From Bathynomus jamesi (Eukaryota; Arthropoda; Malacostraca; Isopoda; Cirolanidae): a stretch of 64,000 nucleotides of DNA. Location: positions 124,001 through 188,000 of the forward strand of contig JAJOZX010005606.1 in the NCBI GenBank assembly GCA_023014485.1. Direction: 5' to 3'. Below the pieces are notes generated by a model. That model saw only the letters and a list, made by a program, of their open reading frames with translations, was not told the DNA's origin and ran no database searches. Positions 53,870-63,429 of the stretch are shown one piece after another (position 1 is the first letter of the stretch; each line of letters opens with the position of its first letter). A program made the position numbers and the translations under genes.

Positions 53870-54836
53870 CGAGGGTAATTCAATAAGTATCCGCACTTTT
53901 TATTTTCACAATTTTATTTTCACATCTGATAGATTATAAACACATCACTTCTCAACATAGTCTCCCTGTTTCTCAATACACTTAGTCCAGCGATCTACAA
54001 GCTTCCTAATGCCATCACAAAAGAATGTTTTTGGCTGTGCGCGCAGCCAGTCATGCACCGCCTCCTTCAGGTCATCATCCCCTTGGAATCGCTGACCTCT
54101 CAAAGCGTCTTTTAGTAGTCCAAACAGGTAAAAATCCGAAGGTGCCAGGTCTGGACTGTAGGCTGGATGGTCAAGAACCTCAAATTTAAGTTCTTGAAGG
54201 CGTTTTCAGTCTGTGCAGCAGTATGAGGGCGCGCATTGTCGTGTAACAGAATAACACCTTCCGACAATCTCCTCCGTTTTGTGCGAATTGCTTGCTTTAA
54301 CTCATTCCGAAGCATGTCAGAATATGAATAATGATAATGATAATCTTGTACATTATCTAGAGCGTGGAACTACAGTAACAAGTGCATCGTATTCTGACAT
54401 GCTTCGGAATGAGTCAAAGCAAGCAATTCGCACAAAACGGAGAGGGAGATTGTCGGAAGGTGTTATTCTGTTACACGACAATGCGCGCCCTCATACCGCT
54501 GCACAGACTAGAAAATGCCTTCAAAAACTTAAATTTGAAGTTCTCGACCATCCAGCCCTGGCACCTTCGGATTTTTACCTGTTTGGACCACTAAAAGACG
54601 CTTTGAGAGGTCAGCGATTCCAAGGCAATGATAACCTGAAGGAGGCGGTGCATGACTGACTACGCACACAGCCAAAAACATTGTTTTGTGATGGCATTAG
54701 GAAGCTTGTAGATGGCTGGATTAAGTGTATTGAGAAACAGGGAGACTATGTTGAGCAGTGATGTGTTTATTATCTATCAGATGTGAAAATAAAATTGTGA
54801 AAGTAAAATGTGTGGAAACTTATTGAATTACTCTCT
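53870..54836. mobile_element. Palindromic mariner (967 bp): two inverted copies of a mariner 3' half
   Basis: TA at 53868-53869 and 54837-54838 flank inverted termini GAGGGTAATTCAATAAGT and ACTTATTGAATTACTCTC. The arms pair for about 450 bp (53870-54328 and 54390-54836) around a ~60-bp centre. Each arm encodes the mariner transposase segment from LLHDNARPHTA (second catalytic Asp) to LAPSDFYLFGPLKDAL (third catalytic Asp) and to the terminus. Inserted between motifs A and B of the polymerase gene. Confidence 0.9.
54391..54659 (+). pseudogene. Mariner transposase C-terminal half (plus-strand arm)
   Basis: The plus-strand arm encodes MLRNESKQAIRTKRRGRLSE, ILLHDNARPHTAAQT, KLKFEVLDHPALAPSDFYLF and GPLKDALRGQRFQGND, i.e. 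mariner motifs around the second and third catalytic acids with the family's D34D spacing. The first catalytic Asp and the whole N-terminal DNA-binding domain are missing. The frame reaches KEAVHD and then a TGA where homologues continue with W. The minus-strand arm (54315-54112 and beyond) encodes the same region with additional frame changes. Neither arm can make a transposase. Confidence 0.85.
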
Positions 54837-55736
54837 TATAAACACTTTTTTGAAGGACAAGGTAGAGGCATCAGGATATCCGCGAGGAGATGATACCGAA
54901 AGTGAAAAATCGGCGTATATTCAACGTTACCGTGACCTTGAAGGGATACAGCTTGACCGTTCCCAAATTGTAAACGAACCTAGGCAAGCGCTTTAGTGCA
55001 AAGTTGTCTAAACAGTCTTTGGGGAAAACTTGTACAGAATACAGGCATGGGGAATGTTCATTTGGCCCAAAGTTTTCGTGAAGTCTGGGATTATGCCAAT
55101 GCTCCCGATAAAGAGGTCATGGAGGTCGTGAATGTAGGTAATACGTACATAATAAAGTACAACATTACCGAATTGGCCACAGACACATCGTGTGTTAGAA
55201 ACATACCTGTAGCCAGCTTCACAACGGCCTACGCATGCATCAAACTTTGGGGTTTATTACATTCTCTTGGGCGGAGGGTTCTGTACGCCGACACAGATAA
55301 TGTGATATTCATAGCGAGGGAGGGTGAATACATGCCGCCTATTGGTGGATTCCTCGGAGAGTTGACTGATGAGATCAAGGATGAGTATGGAGACATCGCA
55401 TACGTTGACTCCTTTGTAACAGCGGGGCCAAAAACCTATTGGGTACAGGTGAGGGTGGGGGAGGATATGAAATATATCGTGAAGGATAAGGGTATCACGC
55501 TCAACCAGGCGAATTGGCGGGCCGTTAACTTTGAATCGTTGAAGGATCTAGTGTGCTTGGAAGATGAGGGCGACCAGCCGCCCCTACTGACTGTTGGGAC
55601 CCACAATTTTCGAGCGCAGAAGCTGGGGTGTGTGAATAAACTTAGGGGTACAAAGGTATGCCGTAACACCTCTAGGAAACGTTACCAGGTGCCTGGTACC
55701 TATGATACCGAACCCTTTGGATATCATAATCCTTGA

Positions 55737-55740
55737 TTGT

Positions 55741-55778
<38 letters not shown>

Positions 55779-56083
55779 TATTTACTTGTTAACGATATGT
55801 TTATTTTATTTATTACACGTATTTGTAAATATATACCTTGAATAATTCGATGATATGTTTATTAAATAAGTCGTGTTTCAATTAGCGTTTCACTTTCTCC
55901 TTTGTGTGTACGTGTGTGCGTATGTACTGGAGAAAGTTCTAAGCTCCGCCCCCTGTATGATCGATCAATGGTCACGTGACTCCTGCTACTACCTGGCCAT
56001 ATCTCTACCCCTGCGTGTTCAGTTGACCGCTGCAAGCCCTGGATCTCAGACGTGTATTTGACAAAATCCTAGACGACAAAATA
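55737..56083. other. No gene seen; (TA)n and leader region
   Basis: (TA)n at 55746-55775 followed by AT-rich sequence. From 55870 on, the sequence is less AT-rich and may be the promoter/leader of the next plus-strand gene. Confidence 0.45.
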
Positions 56084-56682
56084 ATGATGGATACCTTTAA
56101 TATTGCGTGCTCGAGTTTTATGAAGTGGTATTCGGCAAAGTGTGAAGATGTGGTGAACACTCAAAGACTCCCTATCCCTCTCCCTCCCTCCGTTGATACT
56201 TTTAAGGCTACATTGAACCGTGCGAAGCTTGAGGAACAAGCGGTACAAATACTCTACGGCTATTCTGGCGAAAGCATTGTAGGATTTCGTGGTACAAACG
56301 AATTATTGAACTATGTTGTAGGACTAAACTTTATAAAAACTTACATATACCGTGAAGTGGAAGAAACAACACGTGCAGAAGAGAAGCATCGGTTATGGTT
56401 AGCGAGTCTTCTTGATGAGTGGCGTGACAAGCGGTATTATGTCATGTTGCATCATACCGAGTACTCCTACACTGCAGCTGAGAATGTAAATCTTGTCATA
56501 ATGGAGAATCTGTAGTATTTTTTCCACTACATTAATATATATCATGACGAGGATTGTAGTGAGGTTGTGGCTAAAGGCCTGGGTGAGTTTTTAATAGAAT
56601 TTAGAGACGAGTATCGCCTGCTAAGCAAAAAGGAAAAATGTGGGCATATGTTTTTCTCAAATAGTGCGCCGGAGTGTGAATA
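56084..56682 (+). pseudogene. Unknown plus-strand gene 1 in right part of Polinton, one stop
   Basis: Not recognised. The frame opens at ATG 56084 (MMDTFNIACSSFMKWYSAKC) and is interrupted only by a TAG at 56513-56515, after which the same frame runs on to TAA at about 56680 (YHDEDCSEVVAKGLGEFLIE, EYRLLSKKEKCGHMF). Without the stop it would be about 199 residues. It is soluble-looking, helical and Lys/Glu-rich, with no signal peptide or membrane segment. Being co-oriented and at ordinary spacing downstream of the polymerase, it is most simply an accessory gene of the same element. Confidence 0.5.
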
Positions 56683-56683
56683 A

Positions 56684-57424
56684 AATGTGTTTAGTTCGTG
56701 AAAATCCCCCTGAACGAAAATGTCTGGTGCGCATTCTGGGGAGTGGGAGTGGTAAAATATTAAAACCGATATTACTTCATGTATGGCAGATGAAAAATTT
56801 CTCAAAACACCTATCCAATATAATGGGATACAAGTATTCACATGAATCTTTCACGTTGGAACAACATCGTACACGATTCATCAGTTTATGGTGTGCCTCA
56901 CTCCTCCACACCTCCCGTCAAGCCGATCCGCCCACCTGTGGCTCACAGTCATTTCAGAGCTTGAACCGACTGGACGTGCACTCCTCACAATAGAATACGA
57001 TGGAGCTTCTTTGAGCAGCATTCTCAATGCCGTGTACGTTGTGTCCGTGACGAAGTCATTGCGCGTGTTCAGGCGCAAAACCGGTGCCATTAACTATGTA
57101 CTTGAAACGACTTGTAGACAAACAAAATCTGGTAAACGGAATGTTGTTTATTTAAGTGTTGAGGAGATGAATAGAGTCTTCGTTGTAGTTGAGAAGTGGA
57201 GTGAGGATCGTTATAAAATACCTGCAGGTGTACGTACAAGAAGAGAACAAATTAATGATACTCCCTCATATGCCATTGTTTGTACGTTGTGTATAAATAA
57301 CGATCAGCCATGCATTGATATACGATTGATGTGGAAGAATGCAGATGATAATAACGTTCTTGTCCCTACGCGAAACGTTTCATCCTCAACAGAATGTTTG
57401 AAATCGTCGGGTTCCGCAAGCTGA
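56684..57424 (+). pseudogene. Unknown plus-strand gene 2, frameshifted
   Basis: Not recognised. The first segment (from about 56684; MCLVRENPPERKCLVRILGS, then YKYSHESFTLEQHRTRFISL) and the second (about 56930-57424; LELPTGRALLTIEYDGASLS-like opening, then KSLRVFRRKTGAINYVLETT, KRNVVYLSVEEMNRVFVVVE, ICTLCINNDQPCIDIRLMWK-like) are in different frames, with the switch near 56900-56990. The second segment is probably mostly beta-structured. No motif with a known activity is visible. It overlaps the end of the preceding gene by composition only, and the next frame starts within its last 30 bp, a compact arrangement typical of viral-type elements. Confidence 0.45.
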
Positions 57425-57774
57425 AGCTTATATTAGACGCACGTGTTACGGATATGCTTTATTTTGATACGGTTCTTGAATACGCATACACCGCTCTGCT
57501 CGACGGGTTTACTGAGTGTAGGACTGAACAAGGCGAGAATAGTCTAGAGTTGCATGCTTATTTAAAAGGTTTAGACTCTTCGAAATATCATGAACTTTGG
57601 TACAAATGACTTGAGCGGTGCAGGGCTGAGCTCACCTACACCAATCACCGTGAAAAACTATGTTTATATAGTGAGCAGCTGTCGTTACGACTTAGAAGAT
57701 TATTTGAACTGCCGCTATGCATTGTGAAGAAGAGTTCACGATTGAAAAGCTCGGGTCCGTAAGAATAAACCCTC
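57394..57774 (+). pseudogene. Unknown plus-strand gene 3, one stop
   Basis: Not recognised. It opens at ATG 57394 (MFEIVGFRKLKLILDARVTD, MLYFDTVLEYAYTALLDGFT) and reaches a TGA at 57607-57609. The same frame continues for another 55 codons (RCRAELTYTNHREKLCLYSE, LRRLFELPLC) to a stop near 57760. Helical, charged, no recognised domain. Its start overlaps the end of gene 2 in a different frame. Confidence 0.4.
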
Positions 57775-58077
57775 GATTGGAAAGGAGTGTTTATAAACGA
57801 ATTTAATAATGATGTTGTGGCTAATGATGCCCTCTTTGCACGTGCTTTTGATTGTATTCTGGCCGTGTTTAAAGATAACTTGCTATCTGAATGTAAAGTG
57901 GGGGCAAAATTAGTATTGAACGAAATGAAGGCCCTTTACATCGAGTATAGGCATCCCTATAACTTGAGCGGTGAAATAATGTTAAATCGTATTTGTGTAG
58001 TACAAAGCAACAATGATATAACTGCAGACTCGATCTCGTGCGAGATTAGTGTTTTAGTTAAGCACAATAGAACATAA
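57718..58077 (+). pseudogene. Unknown plus-strand gene 4, frameshifted near the start
   Basis: Not recognised. A frame beginning near 57718 (CEEEFTIEKLGSVRINPRLE) shifts near 57790 into FINEFNNDVVANDALFARAF, CILAVFKDNLLSECKVGAKL, MKALYIEYRHPYNLSGEIML, ending at TAA 58075-58077. After it the sequence turns strongly AT-rich, so this is the last gene and the right end of the Polinton is probably close by. No TIR was detected. Confidence 0.4.
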
Positions 58078-58294
58078 AGTGTATATATTTTGAGGGTTTT
58101 GCAGTATATTTATTTTCTATATATTTAATTATTTAATATAAATGTGTATATATAGATTTCTCCTGTACTATTACTTTGATGATTATATTCCATCGTTTAA
58201 AACTGTCTATTTCTTATATTATTTTTTATTAATTTATTTTTATTAGATATATTCATCGATTAAAGTGTGTATTTCTTGTACAATTACTATTTTT

Positions 58295-58334
<40 letters not shown>

Positions 58335-58335
58335 T
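58078..58335. other. AT-rich sequence and (TA)n, no gene seen
   Basis: Very AT-rich with repeated TATATATTT/TTCTTATATTATT phrases and (TA)n at 58300-58331. May include the eroded right terminus of the Polinton. Confidence 0.45.
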
Positions 58336-58975
58336 CTACTGAAAACCCTGATCATACCCAAATTAGAATACTGCTCGGTCCTAACTTCCCCATATAAAAA
58401 AGAAGACATTAGACAGCTGGAGGGGATCCAAAGAAGCTTCACAGCCAAGATCAATGGGTGCAAAGAACTAAATTACTGGGAAAGGTTACGAGAACTAGAC
58501 CTATATTCACTGGAAAGGAGAAGAGAGAGATACACCATTATTTACACTTGGAAAATAATGGAGAAACTAGTCCCTAATCTTACTCTGAATCCCATAACTC
58601 CCCAAACAACGATGGAAAGTTGAAGCGGTAGACTGTGTCGTATTCCCAAATTGAAGGCGAGACAGGGAACATCCTTAACCCTGAAAGAAAATAGTTTTGT
58701 AGTGAGAGGACCAAAACTGTTTAATCAGTTGCCCAAAGACCTAAGAAACACGAAGGGAGTTGCAGTGGAAATCTTCAAAAGAAGACTAGACGCCTGGCTC
58801 AGAACAATCCCCGATGAGCCGGGCGTACCTGGCTATGTGAGGTGGAGAGCGCAAGAATCCAACTCACTACTTCACCAGGCCAACTCGAGAGGAGGGGCAA
58901 CAAGTTTGACCTTCGCGAAATGAGAAATCATCGCGCGGAACCTTTGTAAGGTTGTAAGGTAAGGTAAGGTATATA
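58336..58975 (+). pseudogene. Non-LTR retrotransposon RT C-terminus and 3' tail (5'-truncated LINE)
   Basis: Reads LKTLIIPKLEYCSVLTSPYK, QLEGIQRSFTAKINGCKELN, YWERLRELDLYSLERRRERY up to a stop at 58621, then in another frame TLKENSFVVRGPKLFNQLPK, DLRNTKGVAVEIFKRRLDAW and a C-terminal segment ending at 58923. This is the thumb/C-terminal part common to many arthropod LINE ORF2 proteins (LixpxLEYCxxxWxP, YxxRLxxLxLxSLxxRR). The RT catalytic core is absent, so the copy is 5'-truncated, beginning right at a (TA)n tract. It ends in AAGGTAAGGTAAGGTA, a short (AAGGT)n tail typical of LINE 3' ends. Confidence 0.75.
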
Positions 58976-59012
58976 TTCTTCGTTCAACTTGTGTATTTCT
59001 TATACTATTATT

Positions 59013-59591
59013 GGGGCACCGACAATTCAGCGCAGGACAATTCAGCGCCGACAATTCAGCGCCGATAATTCAGCGCAAAGACAATTCAGCTCAAGACAAT
59101 TCAGCGCCGACAATTCAGCGCAAGTCAGTACAGTTAAAAGTTTAGTTAAAAATAATAAAAATAAATCGCAATAAATAAAAAAGAGAAAAATTTGTATATT
59201 TATATATATGCTAAATTGGGTCTGTATCGAAGGAGTGACATTTCAAAGGAGTGACATAACAAAGGAGTGACATAAATACCGTAACGAAGGAGTGACATAA
59301 CGAAGGAGTGACAAATCGGAGATAAAATTCAAAGGAGTATAATTATTAAAATTTTATTTAAAAAACAAAATTTGTTAGAATTGTTAAAATTAAGATTTTA
59401 TTTCAAAAACTAGAAACCTAACCTAACCTAACCTAACAGTTGCAAGCCTCTCTTCCCTCTGGATTTGTTCTTTCTTCTTCTTTGTTGGTATTTTCGCGCT
59501 GAATTGTCTTGCGCTGAATTGTCTTTGCGCTGAATTGTCTTGCGCTGAATTGTCGGCGCTGAATTGTCCTGCGCTGAATTGTCGGGTCACG
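59013..59591. mobile_element. MULE-like foldback MITE (579 bp), copy 2, 9-bp target duplication
   Basis: ACTATTATT at 59004-59012 is repeated at 59592-59600. The sequence is almost identical to 52249-52851, differing mainly by copy number of the GACAATTCAGCGC units in the arms (fewer here). The AAGGAGTGACATAAC array and (CCTAA)n run are retained. Confidence 0.9.
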
Positions 59592-59815
59592 ACTATTATT
59601 ATGTTTACTGTATATATTCCTCGTTTAAACTGTGTATAGAATGAACTAATTTGATTGTGTATTTATTTTCTATATATTTTATGAAATTATTTCCAGTAAT
59701 TCGTCTAAATAAACAGAATGATGTAATGGTGTTTTATTTAATTCTTTTGGTTGTATATATAAACGATATTATTTAATTAAATAAATATATATATGTATAC
59801 CAAATGGCAGGTTAC
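59592..59815. other. No gene seen
   Basis: AT-rich spacer with TATATATT-type phrases; no supported feature. Confidence 0.5.
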
Positions 59816-60441
59816 GCCTTCTAAGCCGACTGGCTGTTTAAGACTTCTAAGCCAACTGTCAAGAATATATGAGGGGTCGCGCGTCTTAAGGTACCTAAGC
59901 GCCGCTACGGGCGAAAACGTGTTTTTGATGGATATCACTATTTTCACCCTTCCTCTATCGCGTGGTTTGGGTTATAATGACCTTACGACACTAGAAGTAT
60001 GGTTGAAAACCTTATGAAGCGAACTACTTTTTTCACCTCTATCGCCAGCCAAAAGTTCACCCAAATTTCGGTATAATAAAAAAATAAAAAAATTAAAGAA
60101 AATATATATAAAATATAAAATATGAAAATATATTCCAAAAACTCATCATCTTCATTAGCATACTTAGAACTCTAATTTAGCCAAAAATGAACGTTCTAGC
60201 TCAATTAATAACAGATAATATTGCCAGAATATTGCCGAAATTTGGAAGCGATTTCTGACGAATTTTAATTTTGGCGCTTAGGTACCTTAAGACGCGGGAC
60301 CCCTCATGCTTTAATTAAATAAATAGTACAATCTGGCAACTCAAAAATAATAATGTGCACCTGAACGAGCCATTTACGCTTTCTAAGCCAGATTAAGCCT
60401 TCTAAGCCGACTGGCTGATTAGGACCTTCTAAGCCAAGTGC
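59816..60441. repeat. CTTCTAAGCC-phrase array split by a MITE
   Basis: GCCTTCTAAGCCGACTGGCT-type phrases occur in the same orientation on both sides (59816-59860 and 60378-60440) of the inverted-repeat element at 59869-60307. The array appears to be one tandem repeat interrupted by the insertion. Confidence 0.6.
59869..60307. mobile_element. MITE with ~35-bp inverted termini (439 bp)
   Basis: The left end ATGAGGGGTCGCGCGTCTTA, then AGGTACCTAAGCGCC, is mirrored at the right by GGCGCTTAGGTACCTTAAGA, then CGCGGGACCCCTCAT with one mismatch. No clear target duplication and no ORF. Confidence 0.8.
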
Positions 60442-60492
60442 AAAGACCAAGAGCTTTATTATGCGTCTGGCGGAGCCAGGCGAAGGATGGTG

Positions 60493-60527
<35 letters not shown>

Positions 60528-60552
60528 CTATATATATCTTAGGTTAGGTTGA

Positions 60553-60720
60553 TTCCCCCCCCAGCTTGGGGCAGCTGGGGAGGAATCCACCTTGCTTCTT
60601 TTTTTCTTTTTTTGGCACTCTGGAGGGGAGGGTTGCAACAAGGGGAAAGGGGTCTTTTATCAAGGTGCAGGGGGGGGTCGTGCAACAATGGGGAAGAGGG
60701 GTCGTGCAACATTGCAACTG
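60553..60720. repeat. G/C-rich low-complexity repeat with CGTGCAACA phrases
   Basis: Runs of CCCCCCC and GGGG with repeated GGGGTCGTGCAACA. Related phrases (TGTTGCAAAGGGGG, ATGCAACAAGGGGG) occur at 40390-40490. ORFs on both strands here are by-products of the composition. Confidence 0.7.
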
Positions 60721-60854
60721 CACTCCCATTTTTCGCCCATACTACTAACATGACATTGTACAAGAAATTTGTAGCTATACAGGAATAAGAATAATACCGT
60801 ACAGTTTTTAATGTATACTGTGACTAACTTATATTTCCGCACAAGGTCTGGGAT

Positions 60855-61005
60855 ACGTCATGGACAATGTCGTAATACCGCTCCCCGTCGATCAGCGAAG
60901 TTAAGCGACATACATTAGGTCTGCAGAGTACTGTAATTAGATGGGAGACTATCCTCTGCGTTCAGATTATGTAGCGATCCGTGATTCGGATCCCACATAA
61001 AGCTG
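60855..61005 (+). repeat. 5S-rRNA-derived SINE, copy 2
   Basis: CCCCGTCGATCAGCGAAGTT, then AAGCGACA, followed by CAGAGTACTGTAATTAGATG and GGAGAC, corresponds in order to the 5S rRNA A box, intermediate element and C box. The 3' tail TATGTAGCGATCCGTGATTC, then GGATCCCACATAA, is shared with 42661-42695 and is not 5S sequence. Hence a SINE rather than a 5S gene. Confidence 0.8.
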
Positions 61006-61387
61006 TAGGTCCCCTTTGTCATATGACTTAAGTGTTACGAAAGAGGTTAAATATCCCCATCAAAACAAACACGAGACCTGAATATACTTGACAGGTCACA
61101 TTTTAAAATATAGCCTTGAAACTAAACTCATTGTGACTTTGTCACCCTAAATTTAATGAATTAATGCAGGTTTGTGACCTCGTCGCTGATTGGCTATTGG
61201 GTACTTCATTTGGCTAATAGCAAATGCTGTATTCCATTTACAGTAAATAGATATATATATGCTGCAAAATCATGAAAGACAATTTACTTGCTAAAATAGC
61301 ATTTCACAATGCAACAAGACAGTATAGGCTTATTGATCTTAATTTGCAATGGTGATAAAATATAATCATGATAGCAACCATTTCAGT
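61006..61387. other. No gene seen
   Basis: AT-rich spacer after the 5S-derived SINE; no supported ORF or repeat beyond a short (TA)n at 61249-61260. Confidence 0.5.
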
Positions 61388-61506
61388 TATATATATATAT
61401 ATATATATATATGTAAGCGCATGTACACGCGCACATACAACCTTGTTACCTTGTTTGGGTTCCGTGCGTCGGTCTTTCTTCACACGAAGGTCAAGCTGGT
61501 GGGATA

Positions 61507-61508
<2 letters not shown>

Positions 61509-61564
<56 letters not shown>
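61509..61564. repeat. (TA)n microsatellite
   Basis: About 27 uninterrupted AT/TA units. A shorter one lies at 61388-61413, and GCGCATG(T/C)(A/G)CACG follows each, suggesting a duplicated segment. Confidence 0.95.
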
Positions 61565-61566
<2 letters not shown>

Positions 61567-61597
61567 CGCATGCGCACGTGCACTTTTCGCTATGCAA

Positions 61598-61674
61598 AAT
61601 ATCCCCCACCAGGATTCGATCCTGGGACCACCGACTCGGAGTCGCGAGCAATAACCATTAAGCTACGACAGGAT
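61598..61674 (-). other. tRNA-like sequence, probably SINE head
   Basis: Minus-strand reading: acceptor-like TATCCTG/GGGGGATA, A-box-like TAGCTTAATGGTTATTGC, loop CTCCGAG, and a T arm CCAGG-ATCGAAT-CCTGG with five perfect pairs. The anticodon stem pairs only in three positions. A decayed tRNA or tRNA-derived SINE; (TA)n is adjacent. Confidence 0.5.
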
Positions 61675-61679
61675 AAAAA

Positions 61680-62269
61680 GTAATACAACCTGGTGAGTAT
61701 TAAACACAAGGAAAACAGCTAGAGCTTTCACTTACCGAACTGGTTTTTATGTTAACCCCCTGCACTAGAGCTAATGGACAGCCTTTAATATAAATCTCTC
61801 TGGCTAACACGAGTGTACCAAGAGATAGAAATATAAGTGTTGAATCTAACCCCTCTGAGTCGAATCTCTAATTATTAAAATGAATTTTACTACATTGCCC
61901 ATTATATTATTCTTTATGGGTAACGATTGACCTAGCAGTTCTAGTGACTTTTTTACTCCTGAGTTGGGCCTACTCGTACACGGTCTACGTGGGGACCCTC
62001 ATGCTCACGGGGTTAGGTTGACACCCTTCATATGACAGTGGGCCTTTAATAACAGCTTCCGCAACGTTAAACAAATAATAAGGCCATGTCCTCGTGTCTA
62101 GTTGTTTCCAATAGCAATTAATTAATAACACATCAGAAAGAGCTTCAGAAGGGATGATGCTAGGACTATACTAAAGCTTCCAGACCTAGGGAATGTATTT
62201 TGTTTCTTAATGGTTTCACCGGTGGTCTGTGTTTTCTCAATGAAACTGCACCAGAGTCCTTTTTTGAAC
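61680..62269. other. No gene seen
   Basis: About 590 bp of mixed sequence without a supported coding region, RNA gene or repeat. Confidence 0.5.
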
Positions 62270-62273
62270 TTAA

Positions 62274-62335
62274 CCCTTTACTGCCCAAACAGGCTCTCAT
62301 AACTTAACCCTACAAAAAATTCGGACGGTAAAGGG
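62274..62335. mobile_element. Tiny piggyBac-type MITE (62 bp) flanked by TTAA
   Basis: TTAA at 62270-62273 and 62336-62339 flank CCCTTTACTGCCC and GGACGGTAAAGGG. Same ends as the 94-bp element at 10177-10270. Confidence 0.7.
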
Positions 62336-62788
62336 TTAAGAATGAACACTTTTTACGTTGTTTAGACTCTGCCAATTGACTGTCCTGACGCACAGAGAAT
62401 ACATTTTACTGATCCGTTAGGCCCACGACGGAATTAGTTTGTGTTCATTTCACCTTCAAGAATAACACGCCATTAGGAAAAGAAACACTAAAAGAAAGTT
62501 AATTTACTTAAGTCACAGGTGGTCAATTTTAAGATTTTATAATGATATAATTTGTAATTTTTAATTTAATTTTAAAATTTAATTTTTAATTTAATTTTTA
62601 ATTTAACTTTTTATAATTCTATAATTTTCTAACTTTCAACTGTACAGTCTCACTGTGGATGCATAGGATGTAACAAAAGTTCGTTCTCATACGGAAATAA
62701 GATATAACAGAATTAATCGTGATGAGTTTGTATGTATTACGTGGCAACACTGTTAGGTTATTAGCAATGTGGCCACTTAAAGCCCAAC

Positions 62789-62983
62789 TTGTGGGGCCAC
62801 TTAAAGTCCGTTGTTTATGAGTCAAGACCTCGAACGATCCAGCAGTTAAAAGAAAAAAAAATTACAGATCAGTATTACAGAATTAGAGCGGAAACACTTC
62901 AAAACGTAACTGACAGCTTACAAAGACGAGTAGAAGTGTGTCAACGGTTACATGGAATGCAATTTAAGCATGTACTGGATTAA
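62789..62983 (+). pseudogene. IS630/Tc1-type transposase C-terminal fragment
   Basis: The 64-codon plus-strand frame contains WGHLKSVVYESRPRTIQQLK and ETLQNVTDSLQRRVEVCQRL, ending HGMQFKHVLD. This matches the C-terminal helices after the last catalytic acid in a clade of IS630/Tc1-like transposases (fLWGxLKsxVY, RPxTIxELKxxI, RRxxxCxxxxGxxFxHxL). The catalytic part is absent; the codons before WGHLK do not restore the LTPLDFF block. The natural stop codon is retained. Confidence 0.7.
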
Positions 62984-63089
62984 TTGGCAAGTTGATTGTA
63001 TTGTTTGTAATGTATAGTTAAAACTATTTTCTCCTTCAATTCTGTTATATCTTGCATATGTGTATGTTTTGTATATGTACGCATATACA

Positions 63090-63260
63090 GAGGTGGGTAA
63101 AGTACTTTTATTTGTTACTTAAGTTATAGTACAAGTAATCTTTAAAAAATGTACTCAAGTTAAAGTAAAAGTACACGTTATCAAAAGTACATAAGTTGAA
63201 GTACAAAAGTAAGCGTTTTATAATGTACTTAAGTACTGAAAAATAAGAAGTACTTTTTCA
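63090..63260. mobile_element. One end of a GGTGGGTAAAGTACT-type DNA element
   Basis: CAGAGGTGGGTAAAGTACTT is followed by repeated AAGTA/TACTTAAGT phrases up to about 63260, a terminus style seen in hAT-like elements. No matching opposite end lies within the window. Confidence 0.5.
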
Positions 63261-63429
63261 AAAATGAAATAAAATACACTACAAATATAAAATAATATAA
63301 AATAAACATCATTATGGCAAACAGACTTCATTAGGATACAGAATTAGGATTATTGTAAGTAGGGATTATTATATAAAGAACTATAATTTATTATCTAATA
63401 ATTTATTATAATAAGTATGCATTATGTAC

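Larger units (their letters stand above)
50050..55736 (+). pseudogene. Polinton family B DNA polymerase, frameshifted and twice interrupted
   Basis: N-terminal Ser/Thr/Pro-rich part (50050-50600), then a conserved pre-exonuclease region (WVVRPFRRLAVVDIQYILGR; VDADRGCSF-like). The 3'-5' exonuclease has Exo I YYDIETH (51549-51569), Exo II AHNGAKFDH (about 51784-51811) and Exo III YCVNDVRVL (about 52177-52203). The polymerase part has motif A YDFYSLYPYV (about 53467-53497), motif B NSLWGKLVQN (about 55008-55040) and motif C YADTDN (about 55284-55301). This is the protein-primed PolB type. A foldback MITE (52249-52851) sits between exonuclease and polymerase parts, and a palindromic mariner (53870-54836) sits between motifs A and B. 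Additional frame changes and a stop at about 52908 occur. Catalytic residues are all present but the gene is dead. Confidence 0.9.
45069..58077. mobile_element. Polinton/Maverick, decayed, TIRs not found
   Basis: The cluster of capsid proteins, basic core protein, chromodomain integrase, conserved small Polinton proteins, FtsK/HerA-type packaging ATPase and family B DNA polymerase is diagnostic. Genes are divergent around about 50.0 kb (minus to the left, plus to the right). No Polinton cysteine protease gene was recognised. Nearly every gene has frameshifts or stops, and the polymerase gene contains two later transposon insertions. The element is a dead genomic copy. The plus-strand genes beyond 55736 are assigned by position only. 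Confidence 0.85.

Noticed and set aside
45069..58077. Active or infectious viral genome
   Set aside because: Almost every gene is frameshifted, the capsid gene lacks its C-terminal part, and the polymerase gene is interrupted by two transposons.
60539..60788. Overlapping ORFs on both strands in the G/C-rich tract
   Set aside because: Low-complexity composition produces open frames on both strands with no recognisable domain.
60855..60985. Genuine 5S rRNA gene
   Set aside because: The 5' part is diverged and the 3' end is replaced by a tail shared with another dispersed copy.
61304..61651. Protein-coding frames with long Tyr-Ile runs
   Set aside because: They are translations of (TA)n microsatellites, as at several other places in the window.
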